Part shown: one piece after another, positions 6,557 to 11,613 of the stretch
Position numbering within the stretch: the first letter of the stretch is position 1
Layout of the letters: the number at the start of each line of letters is the position of its first letter
Source of the DNA: CALBTQ01 sp036743315
GTDB taxonomy: Bacteria; Lernaellota; Lernaellaia; Lernaellales; Lernaellaceae
Direction of reading: 5' to 3'
DNA: 11,613 nucleotides
Assembly: GCA_036743315.1 (NCBI GenBank)
Contig: DAINPV010000101.1
Location: 1-11,613 of the forward strand
Made by a program: the position numbers and the translations under genes
Notes under the pieces: generated by a model
The model's database searches: none
Told to the model about the DNA's origin: nothing
Seen by the model: only the letters and a program-made list of their open reading frames with translations

Positions 6557-6760
6557 ATGTTTCTGCGCATTCTGGGAACATTCTTTTTCATCGGCGGCCT
6601 GATTCTTTTATTGTACGGCGCCATGGGTCACAGCGATACACCGCGTATGGCGATTCAGATCGCTTTCGCCGGTTTTTTGCTCTGGGCTTTTGCCATTCTG
6701 TTTATCGCCGTTTCCGGCGGTTCGGCGACAAATAAAAACCTGCGATCGTCGAAACGATGA
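6557..6760 (+). CDS. Small two-helix membrane protein, unknown function
   Basis: This 67-residue frame begins eight bases after the zinc-ribbon gene, with a purine-rich GAGGCGGAAG directly before the ATG. It encodes two hydrophobic helices, about 4-22 (L-R-I-L-G-T-F-F-F-I-G-G-L-I-L-L-L-Y) and 33-53 (I-Q-I-A-F-A-G-F-L-L-W-A-F-A-I-L-F-I-A-V). A short polar loop joins them, and the tail is basic (K-N-L-R-S-S-K-R). This hydrophobic-loop-hydrophobic-basic arrangement with a positive C-terminus is that of a genuine small membrane protein, with both ends probably in the cytoplasm. The same frame is open upstream to 6317 but there only overlaps the zinc-ribbon gene, so the ATG at 6557 is preferred. 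The close spacing suggests co-transcription with the zinc-ribbon gene. No family is recognised. Confidence 0.65.
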   Translation: MFLRILGTFFFIGGLILLLYGAMGHSDTPRMAIQIAFAGFLLWAFAILFIAVSGGSATNKNLRSSKR

Positions 6761-6766
6761 CACTTT

Positions 6767-6781
6767 TTGCCGAGCCGGCAA
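6767..6781. repeat. Perfect 6-bp dyad upstream of the sigma-54 promoter
   Basis: TTGCCG-AGC-CGGCAA is a perfect inverted repeat six bases after the stop of the two-TM gene and about 105-119 bases before the predicted flgB transcription start. The second arm's GCCGGCAA recurs at 6803-6810. A T-run precedes rather than follows the stem, so it is a poor intrinsic terminator for the upstream genes. The position suits an enhancer site for a sigma-54 activator. Both readings are inference. Confidence 0.4.
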
Positions 6782-6859
6782 GTCATTTCTACCGTTCACA
6801 TCGCCGGCAATATAAAACAACCTGCTGTAATTGCTAAACAATCCAAGTCGTTACTCTTC

Positions 6860-6876
6860 TGGCATTTTCCTTGCTT
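6860..6876 (+). promoter_or_regulatory. Sigma-54 (RpoN) promoter of flgB
   Basis: TGGCAT-N5-TTGCTT places the invariant GG (6861-6862) and GC (6873-6874) 12 bases apart, as required for the -24/-12 elements, and matches the consensus TGGCAC-N5-TTGCW at all but one base. The predicted start is near 6886, just before AAGGAG (6890-6895) and the FlgB ATG. RpoN control of rod/hook genes is well established for many flagellated Proteobacteria, which supports the call from context. Confidence 0.85.
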
Positions 6877-6902
6877 ATTCCGATGGACGAAGGAGTATGA
6901 CT

Positions 6903-7325
6903 ATGGGCATCGAACGATTTCTTTTCGGCGATCCGGCAATCGCGTCTCTGCAACGCAGCCTGGACGTACAAGCGTTGCGCAGCGAATTGGTCGCGGCCAA
7001 TCTCGCCAATGTGGATACTCCAGGCTACAAAGCGCGCGACGTGGATTTCACCAAGGTGCTGGCCACCGAAGAAAAACGCCTGGACGGAAGCCTCTCCTTG
7101 GAAACATCCGACGCACGCCATCTGTCAGGCAGCGACGGCGGTTCGATTCCCATCGAAGTGCAGGAAGACGACAAGTCGAACATGCGGGTAGACGGCAACA
7201 CCGTCAATCAGGACAAGGAATTGCAAAAGCTGGCTGAAATTCAGCTCCTTTATGAAGCTTCCATCACGGCGATCACGCGAAAGTTTACCAAGCTGGCCGA
7301 CGTGATCAACAACGCGAAGATCTAA
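6903..7325 (+). CDS. flgB: Flagellar basal-body rod protein FlgB
   Basis: The 140-residue product has the usual length of the proximal rod subunit FlgB, which polymerises on the MS-ring/FliE base in the periplasm after export by the flagellar type III apparatus. The N-terminal rod signature L-V-A-A-N-L-A-N-V-D-T-P-G-Y-K-A-R-D-V-D-F lies at 29-49. The C-terminal helix has the G-N-T-V-N-Q-D-K-E-L-x-K-L-A-E-x-Q-L-L-Y-E-A pattern (98-119). I start at the ATG at 6903, seven bases after AAGGAG; another ATG at 6897, two codons earlier, sits one base from that site. The sigma-54 promoter directly upstream indicates flagellar-hierarchy control. Unusually, flgC and fliE do not follow: the stop is one base from the end of the convergent dGTPase gene, so flgB is transcribed alone here. 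Confidence 0.95.
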   Translation: MGIERFLFGDPAIASLQRSLDVQALRSELVAANLANVDTPGYKARDVDFTKVLATEEKRLDGSLSLETSDARHLSGSDGGSIPIEVQEDDKSNMRVDGNTVNQDKELQKLAEIQLLYEASITAITRKFTKLADVINNAKI

Positions 7326-7326
7326 C

Positions 7327-8460
7327 TCAATCCGAAGAGGGATTGTACAGCCGATCGTATTCCTGCATGGCGTAACGGTCGGTCATGCCGGCGATGTAAT
7401 CGCAGATCGTCCGCTCCAGCCCTTGTGTTTCCACCCGTTTGCGGAATTGCACCGGCAACAGCGAGGTCTGTTCACGGTACGCCCTGAACAGGTTGCGGAT
7501 GCAGTGCATGGCGCGAAAGGTCAGATGCTCCAAATTGTAGTGGCGATACATGTGATGAAATAGGTAGTTATTCAGCTGATGCCGCTTGGTCTCCATCTCG
7601 GAGGACCAACCGACCATTATTTTGTTAACCTCGCGGATATCCTCGATGGAGCGAATTTCATACTCGGCCAATTGCTTTTTAGTCTGCTCGACCAAATCGA
7701 CGATGAACCGGCCGATCAAGGTGCTGATGGCCATGTGCCGCAATTTGTGTTCTTCCAGAGCGCCGTACTGGGCGAGCACTTGATCTTCGGTTTCACGCCA
7801 GATCGCCACATTTTCATGCAGATGGCGGCGGTCGATCATCCCCGATTTGAGACCGTCGTCCAGATCGTGGTTGTGGTAGGCGATCGAATCGGCGCAGTTG
7901 ATCAGTTGCGCTTCGAGCGTGGCGACCATCTGCGGTTCGTACTCGGCCAGCGCCTCGTCGTCCGGATGATCGAAGAACGTGGCGTGTTTGATGATGCCCT
8001 CGCGCGCCTCCCAGGTCAGATTCAAGCCGGGAAACGTAGGGTAACGATCCTCCAATAGTGTCACGATGCGCAGACCCTGCACGTTGTGCTCGAAGCCGCC
8101 GTGATCGGCCATCAGACGGTTGAGTTCCTGTTCGCCGGCATGTCCGAAGGGCGTGTGTCCCAAATCGTGCGCCAAGGCCAGCGTTTCGGTCAGTTCCAGG
8201 TTCAGCCCCAGACGCTTGGCGATGCCGCGGGCGATCTGCGCCACTTCGATCGAGTGAGTCAGACGCGTGCGATAATAATCGCCTTCATGAAAAATGAAGA
8301 CCTGGGTTTTGTATTCCAGGCGGCGAAAAGCGGCGCTGTGAATCACCCGGTCGCGGTCACGCTCGTAGGCCGGTCGATCATCGCGAAATTGTTCGTGATA
8401 TTGACGTCCACGCGTGGTTTCCGAGCGGGCGGCATACGGCGCCAACTGATAGCGATCCAT
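7327..8460 (-). CDS. dgt: dGTPase-like dNTP triphosphohydrolase (HD domain)
   Basis: The 377-residue product belongs to the deoxyguanosinetriphosphate triphosphohydrolase-like HD superfamily (the shorter, type-2 form). These enzymes cleave dNTPs to deoxynucleoside and tripolyphosphate and balance nucleotide pools in the cytoplasm. The metal-binding H...HD...D set is present: His69 in R-L-T-H-S-I-E-V, His98-Asp99 in A-H-D-L-G-H-T-P-F-G-H-A-G-E, and Asp191 in C-A-D-S-I-A-Y. The N-terminal R-D-R-D-R-V-I-H-S-A-A-F-R-R-L and K-T-Q-V-F segments are also family hallmarks. The ATG is preceded by AGGAGAGG. The gene follows the Mut7-C gene after 112 bases containing two hairpins and converges on flgB with a one-base gap. 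Substrate preference among dNTPs cannot be told from sequence. Confidence 0.93.
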   Translation of the reverse strand: MDRYQLAPYAARSETTRGRQYHEQFRDDRPAYERDRDRVIHSAAFRRLEYKTQVFIFHEGDYYRTRLTHSIEVAQIARGIAKRLGLNLELTETLALAHDLGHTPFGHAGEQELNRLMADHGGFEHNVQGLRIVTLLEDRYPTFPGLNLTWEAREGIIKHATFFDHPDDEALAEYEPQMVATLEAQLINCADSIAYHNHDLDDGLKSGMIDRRHLHENVAIWRETEDQVLAQYGALEEHKLRHMAISTLIGRFIVDLVEQTKKQLAEYEIRSIEDIREVNKIMVGWSSEMETKRHQLNNYLFHHMYRHYNLEHLTFRAMHCIRNLFRAYREQTSLLPVQFRKRVETQGLERTICDYIAGMTDRYAMQEYDRLYNPSSD

Positions 8461-8506
8461 TTTCGCCTCTCCTGTCGTTCCAGCAATAACCCATTCATAG
8501 ACAAAT

Positions 8507-8534
8507 GCCGCGCCCTCCGCGGTGCGCGGCTTTT
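8507..8534 (-). terminator. GC-rich hairpin, possible terminator between the Mut7-C and dgt genes
   Basis: GCCGCGC (8507-8513) and GCGCGGC (8524-8530) form a perfect 7-bp stem around a 10-base loop that itself holds CCGCGG. It is flanked by AAA (8503-8505) on one side and TTTT (8531-8534) on the other. On the minus strand the stem is followed by ATTTGTC, a weak U-tract; on the plus strand by TTTT, where no gene needs it. It could end or attenuate read-through from the rnc-era-der operon into dgt. Confidence 0.4.
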
Positions 8535-8536
8535 GC

Positions 8537-8555
8537 GGAAGGACGTGATCCTTCC
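8537..8555. repeat. Perfect 7-bp inverted repeat in the Mut7-C/dgt gap
   Basis: GGAAGGA-CGTGA-TCCTTCC is a perfect dyad with a five-base loop, located 6 bases from the GC-rich hairpin and 17 bases after the stop of the Mut7-C gene. It lacks a U-tract on either strand. It may be an mRNA 3'-end stabilising hairpin or an operator; the sequence does not decide. Confidence 0.35.
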
Positions 8556-8572
8556 CCCCTAAAATTCATAGC

Positions 8573-9058
8573 TTACTTTGAGCTTGGTCGGCGCTCGCTG
8601 TCAAGTGTTTCTTTCAGACGGTCGATCATCCGCGTTTTGTGTGTGCCGGCCCAGTAGATGCGCCCGCATTGCGGACAGCGGCGGAATGTCTTGCGCGTGG
8701 CGAACACAAAGGGCGGCACCAAACCGCGTATGCTGTCGGTTTCGACATCGACCACCGGCACGTTACAAACCGAACAAATAGATAAAAAGCTTTCACATTC
8801 AATAGATAATGAACAATCTATTATAATTTGCTTTAACTGTTGCATTATATCATCATATTTTATAAAAAGAATTTCATATTCATAACAATCAAGAAATTTC
8901 GTATTTTTTGTTAACAAAGTGCGCTTATCTTCTTTTACTAGAAGCAATATTTCATTCACATCCGAGGAGTCGAGATAGCGGCAATCATAGCCTAACAGCC
9001 GCAGCCATATGGCCAGCCGTCCGACGGTTTTATCGGCCAGGAAACGTCGTTCGTTCAT
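8573..9058 (-). CDS. Mut7-C (DUF82) RNase-domain protein with zinc ribbon
   Basis: The 161-residue product matches the Mut7-C family, a PIN-like nuclease fold followed by a zinc ribbon. Residues F-L-A-D9-K-T-V-G-R-L-A-x-W-L-R-L-L-G-Y-D are the classic N-terminus. D33-V-N-E-I and R-T-L-L-T-K-N-T-K (46-54) follow. S-x-C95-S-V-C98-N and R-C128-P-Q-C131-G-R-I-Y-W-A-G-T-H form the ribbon, and the length is typical. At residue 52 I expect an Asp (L-L-T-R-D in relatives I recall) but read Asn, which may weaken catalysis. Codons 40-99 are strikingly AT-rich (about 24% G+C) while both ends match the GC-rich neighbours, yet the frame stays open. No Shine-Dalgarno precedes the ATG. It lies 39 bases after der. 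The biological role of bacterial Mut7-C proteins is poorly known. Confidence 0.82.
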   Translation of the reverse strand: MNERRFLADKTVGRLAIWLRLLGYDCRYLDSSDVNEILLLVKEDKRTLLTKNTKFLDCYEYEILFIKYDDIMQQLKQIIIDCSLSIECESFLSICSVCNVPVVDVETDSIRGLVPPFVFATRKTFRRCPQCGRIYWAGTHKTRMIDRLKETLDSERRPSSK

Positions 9059-9064
9059 GGCGGC

Positions 9065-9073
9065 AGTGTAGCA
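9065..9073 (-). promoter_or_regulatory. Possible extended -10 element giving a leaderless Mut7-C transcript
   Basis: On the minus strand TGC-TACACT ends six bases before the ATG at 9058, so the predicted +1 is the A of the start codon. TACACT matches TATAAT at four of six bases and has an upstream TG. There is no convincing -35, and no ribosome binding site lies between it and the ATG, which fits leaderless translation. The alternative is plain read-through from der with weak initiation. Confidence 0.3.
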
Positions 9074-9097
9074 TATTTTTCCGCGCGCCTGGGCGAA

Positions 9098-10426
9098 TCA
9101 AGGAGCCTTTTTACGTTTCTCGAACTTGAGTTTCAGCGGGGTGCCGGTGAAGTCGGCCGTTTCGCGCAGGCGGTTCATCAGGTAGCGGCGGTAGGAAAAA
9201 TGAACGCCCGCCGGGTTGTTGGTGAAAATGACGAAGGTCGGCCGCCGCACGCCGATTTGGGTGATGTAATACAGCTTCAGCGGCTTGTTGGCGGCCATCG
9301 GCGGAGCATGGTGCGCGATCGCCTCTTCCAGACAGCGGTTGAGCGGTCCGGTGGGGATGCGGCGTAACTGGTTTTCGCGTACGGAGTTGATGGTGGAAAA
9401 CAGCTCATCGAGCCCCTTGCCCGTCAAGGCGCTGGCGAACAGGATCGGAATCCACTCCAGACCGCTCAGGCGTCGGTTGAGGTCGCTGAGCACTTCTTTG
9501 CGCCATTTGGGCTGATCCTTCATCAGGTCGATTTTGTTGAGCACCAGGATGATGCCGCGCCCGCGTTCTTCGGCGTAGGAGATGATGCGCAGCGTCTGAT
9601 CGTTCATCGGCTCGGTCACATCGTGCAGCACCACGGCGATGTCGGTGCGATCCAGCGCCTGCAGCGCCTTGACCACGGAGAATTTCTCGACCACATACGA
9701 CACCTTGCCTTTGCGGCGGATGCCGGCCGTGTCGATCAGCACGTATTCATTGCCGTCGAGGGTGAAGGGAATGTCGATCGCGTCGCGCGTGGTGCCGGGG
9801 ATGTCGCTGGTGATCAACCGTTTCGCGCCCAGGATGCTGTTGATAATCGAGGATTTGCCGACGTTCGGGCTGCCGACGAAGGCGACGCGCGCGGCGCGTG
9901 TTTCGCTCTCCTCTTCGACCTGATCGATCTCGGGAAAATCGATGGTGATTTTATCGAACAGATCCATGACGCCGCGCTTTTCCCGCGCGCTGATCACATG
10001 CAGTTCCTCGACGCCCAGGCGGTAAAAGTCGTACACGAGATCGTCCAGGCCGTCGGCGTCGATTTTATTGACGACCCAGAAAACCGGCTTTTCGAAACGG
10101 CGCAACTTTTCGACGATGTCCATATCCTCGGTGGTCAGGCCCTCGCGACCGTCCATGACAAAGCAGATGACCGCGGCGTTATCCAAGGCGAAGGCGACCT
10201 GATCGTTGACGTCGCGGGTCAGTTCATCGGTGTACAACGTCGAGAGCCCGCCGGTATCGACCAGAGTGAAATGCTTGTTGCGATGTTTGACGTCGGCGTA
10301 ATGCAGATCGCGGGTGACGCCGGGCGTTTCCTGCACCAGCGCCTTGCCCTTGCCCGCCAGGCGGTTGAACAAGGTGGATTTGCCCACGTTCGGGCGGCCG
10401 ACGATGGCGACCAACGGCAGACTCAT
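9098..10426 (-). CDS. der: Ribosome-assembly GTPase Der (EngA)
   Basis: The 442-residue product has the double-GTPase layout unique to Der, which acts in maturation of the 50S subunit. G domain 1 has G-R-P-N-V-G-K-S-T (10-18), D-T-G-G (57-60), N-K-I-D (120-123) and S-A-R (146-148). After an acidic linker (169-176, E-E-E-S-E), G domain 2 has G-S-P-N-V-G-K-S-S (185-193), D-T-A-G (232-235), N-K-I-D (297-300) and A-S-A (331-333). A KH-like domain with F-x-N-N-P and Y-R-R-Y-L-x-N-x-L-R and a basic tail (K-R-K-K) completes it. I start at the ATG at 10426, which overlaps the era stop by 4 bp and has GGGG upstream; a longer frame to 10468 only extends into era. The length and all motifs are standard. 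Confidence 0.96.
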   Translation of the reverse strand: MSLPLVAIVGRPNVGKSTLFNRLAGKGKALVQETPGVTRDLHYADVKHRNKHFTLVDTGGLSTLYTDELTRDVNDQVAFALDNAAVICFVMDGREGLTTEDMDIVEKLRRFEKPVFWVVNKIDADGLDDLVYDFYRLGVEELHVISAREKRGVMDLFDKITIDFPEIDQVEEESETRAARVAFVGSPNVGKSSIINSILGAKRLITSDIPGTTRDAIDIPFTLDGNEYVLIDTAGIRRKGKVSYVVEKFSVVKALQALDRTDIAVVLHDVTEPMNDQTLRIISYAEERGRGIILVLNKIDLMKDQPKWRKEVLSDLNRRLSGLEWIPILFASALTGKGLDELFSTINSVRENQLRRIPTGPLNRCLEEAIAHHAPPMAANKPLKLYYITQIGVRRPTFVIFTNNPAGVHFSYRRYLMNRLRETADFTGTPLKLKFEKRKKAP

Positions 10427-11316
10427 TCGTACCCCATTTCGCGCAGTTTGGCTTCCGAGCGCGTCCAATCCTTTTTCACTTTGACGAACAATTCGAGATA
10501 GACCTGCTTGCGGAGAAACGCCTCAATTTTAGCGCGGGCGTTGGAGCCGATCGTTTTCAGCATTTCGCCGCCCTTGCCGATGATGATGCCCTTCTGTCCT
10601 TCGCGCTCGACGAAAATCGAAGCGAGGATTTCGATCACCTTGCCTTTATCGTGAAAAACCTCGATAAGCACCGCCGAACTATAAGGGATTTCCTGCTTGG
10701 TCAGGTGAAAGACCTGTTCGCGGATCATCTCGCCGACAATAAAGCGTTCGGTGGCGTCGGTGAGTTGCTCGGCCGGATAGTACAACGGCCCCAGCGGCAG
10801 CATGGCGGCGGCTTCGGCAACCAGACGGTCCAGACCGTCGCGGCGTGTGGCGCAAGTCGGCACGATCGCCTGAAACGGATACAGCCCCATGTAGCTTTCG
10901 ATCAGCGGCAGCAACTGGCGCTTGTCGACCTTATCGACCTTGTTGATTGCCAGCACGACCGGCCGCTGGAGTTGCGGCAGACGTTCGATCAGCGACATTT
11001 CGGTGCGGCGCGGTTCGTCCGGCTCGACGACCAGCACAATGCCGTCGGCGTCGGCGATGGCGCGCTGCACTTCACGGGCGAGAAAGGCGTTCAGACCGCG
11101 CTCGTCTTTGACCATCCCGGGCGTGTCCAGAAAGATGATTTGATGCTCCGGCGTCGTGTGAATGCCCAGGATCCGGTTGCGGGTCGTTTGCGGCTTGGGC
11201 GTGACGATGGCCAGTTCCTCGCCCATGATGCCGTTGAGCAACGTCGACTTGCCGACGTTGGGACGGCCCAGGAAAATCACGTAGCCGGATTTGAAATTAA
11301 TGGTTTGCTCGCTCAC
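10423..11316 (-). CDS. era: GTPase Era
   Basis: The 297-residue product is Era, a membrane-associated GTPase that binds the 3' end of 16S rRNA and supports 30S maturation. The GTPase domain has G-R-P-N-V-G-K-S-T (17-25), the Era switch P-K-P-Q-T-T-R-N-R-I (40-49), D-T-P-G (64-67) and N-K-V-D (125-128). The KH domain carries G-I-I-I-G-K-G-G (243-250) and ends in the conserved W-x-x-x-x-x-x-L-R-E-M-G-Y. The G5 position reads P-T-C-A-T where most Era proteins have I-S-A. The start is a GTG overlapping the rnc stop (GTGA), with GGAGGAG a few bases upstream, which points to translational coupling. The stop overlaps der in the same way. Confidence 0.95.
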   Translation of the reverse strand: MSEQTINFKSGYVIFLGRPNVGKSTLLNGIMGEELAIVTPKPQTTRNRILGIHTTPEHQIIFLDTPGMVKDERGLNAFLAREVQRAIADADGIVLVVEPDEPRRTEMSLIERLPQLQRPVVLAINKVDKVDKRQLLPLIESYMGLYPFQAIVPTCATRRDGLDRLVAEAAAMLPLGPLYYPAEQLTDATERFIVGEMIREQVFHLTKQEIPYSSAVLIEVFHDKGKVIEILASIFVEREGQKGIIIGKGGEMLKTIGSNARAKIEAFLRKQVYLELFVKVKKDWTRSEAKLREMGYE

Positions 11317-11613
11317 GTTGTTTTCTCCTCCGCTTCCTCATGCAGACGCTGCAAGGCCTGTTTGGCGGCCATTTGCTCCGCCTGTTTTTTGCTGCGACCG
11401 ACGCCGCTGCCGTACAACCTGTTGCGCAAGCTCACCTCGACGGTGAAGGACCGTTCGTGATCCGGCCCGCTGGCATCGACCACCTGGTAGTTGGGCGTAG
11501 CCTGCAAGCGGGCTTGCGCCGCTTCCTGCAGCCGGGTTTTGTAATCGCGAAAAACGATCTCCTTGGCGATGCCGGCGAAGATCATCTCGAAATAGCGCTC
11601 GACGAAATCGGCC
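11313..11613 (-). CDS. rnc: Ribonuclease III (C-terminal part only)
   Basis: The right edge cuts this gene. About 99 codons remain, covering the end of the endonuclease domain (A-D-F-V-E-R-Y-F at the edge, the tail of the catalytic helix bundle) and the whole double-stranded-RNA-binding domain. The binding domain starts with D-Y-K-T-R-L-Q-E and P-N-Y-Q-V-V-D-A-S-G-P-D-H and ends with G-x-G-R-S-K-K-Q-A-E-Q-M-A-A-K-Q-A-L, the KKxAE helix that contacts the RNA backbone. RNase III processes the rRNA precursor and structured mRNAs in the cytoplasm. An ATG at 11585 lies inside the family sequence, so it is not the true start. The gene order rnc-era is conserved across many bacteria, and here der is added to the same overlapping chain. 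Confidence 0.95.
   Translation of the reverse strand, partial: ADFVERYFEMIFAGIAKEIVFRDYKTRLQEAAQARLQATPNYQVVDASGPDHERSFTVEVSLRNRLYGSGVGRSKKQAEQMAAKQALQRLHEEAEEKTT

Noticed and set aside
7328..7345. CAATCC-GAAGAG-GGATTG hairpin at the flgB/dgt convergence, as a bidirectional terminator
   Set aside because: The six-base stem is perfect, but it lies within the last dgt codons, is weak, and has no U-tract on either strand. I do not call it a terminator.
8461..8572. A sigma-70 promoter for dgt in its upstream gap
   Set aside because: TTGTCT and TATGAA-like hexamers are present, but no pair has acceptable spacing.
8770..8940. An AT-rich insertion element or phage attachment site within the Mut7-C gene
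   Set aside because: There are no terminal repeats, target duplication or frame disruption, and the segment encodes the expected middle of the family domain. It is therefore reported as a composition anomaly, not an insertion.
9623..10501. A 292-codon open frame on the plus strand
   Set aside because: It is antisense to der and the end of era, whose GTPase motifs are unambiguous.

Overview
The window (roughly 58-60% G+C by eye) reads as an ordinary chromosomal segment of a Gram-negative, flagellated and probably anaerobic bacterium. A two-subunit 2-hydroxyacyl-CoA dehydratase/benzoyl-CoA reductase-type Fe-S enzyme points to anaerobic metabolism. A family 9 (heptosyltransferase-like) glycosyltransferase points to an LPS-type envelope. 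A FlgB rod protein behind a near-consensus sigma-54 promoter points to an RpoN-controlled flagellum. This combination fits Deltaproteobacteria in the broad sense (Desulfobacterota or related candidate phyla), but the sequence alone does not fix the taxon.

Layout. (1) 1-3383, minus strand, a tight operon read right to left: two 2-hydroxyacyl-CoA dehydratase-family subunits, a LarE-like ATP-dependent sulfur transferase, and an inositol-monophosphatase-family protein cut by the left edge. The genes overlap or nearly abut, and a candidate sigma-70 promoter lies at 3417-3445. (2) 3454-6134, minus strand, a second operon for the envelope: a GT9 glycosyltransferase with a four-cysteine N-terminal extension, a dolichol-phosphate-mannose-synthase-like GT2, and a secreted metallophosphoesterase. 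(3) 6264-7325, plus strand: a zinc-ribbon/single-TM small protein, a 67-residue two-TM protein, and a solitary flgB with its own sigma-54 promoter. (4) 7327-11613, minus strand: rnc (partial), era and der overlapping by 4 bp at each junction, then a Mut7-C-type ribonuclease-like gene and a dGTPase-like HD hydrolase gene that converges on flgB.

How they work together. rnc-era-der is a classic rRNA-processing/ribosome-assembly cluster. The GT9/GT2/phosphoesterase operon looks like lipid-linked sugar transfer plus an exported phosphoesterase. The dehydratase pair needs an ATP-driven electron activator that is not in the window. Its co-transcribed LarE-like protein lacks the larA/larB/larC partners expected for nickel-pincer-cofactor synthesis, which makes this operon the most interesting functional question here.

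The points most worth a second look are the LarE/dehydratase linkage, the sigma-54-driven lone flgB with an upstream dyad, and a sharply AT-rich in-frame island (about 24% G+C) inside the Mut7-C gene. The window has no gap over 300 bases without a gene; the longest is 142 bases. I saw no tRNA, rRNA, CRISPR array or insertion sequence.
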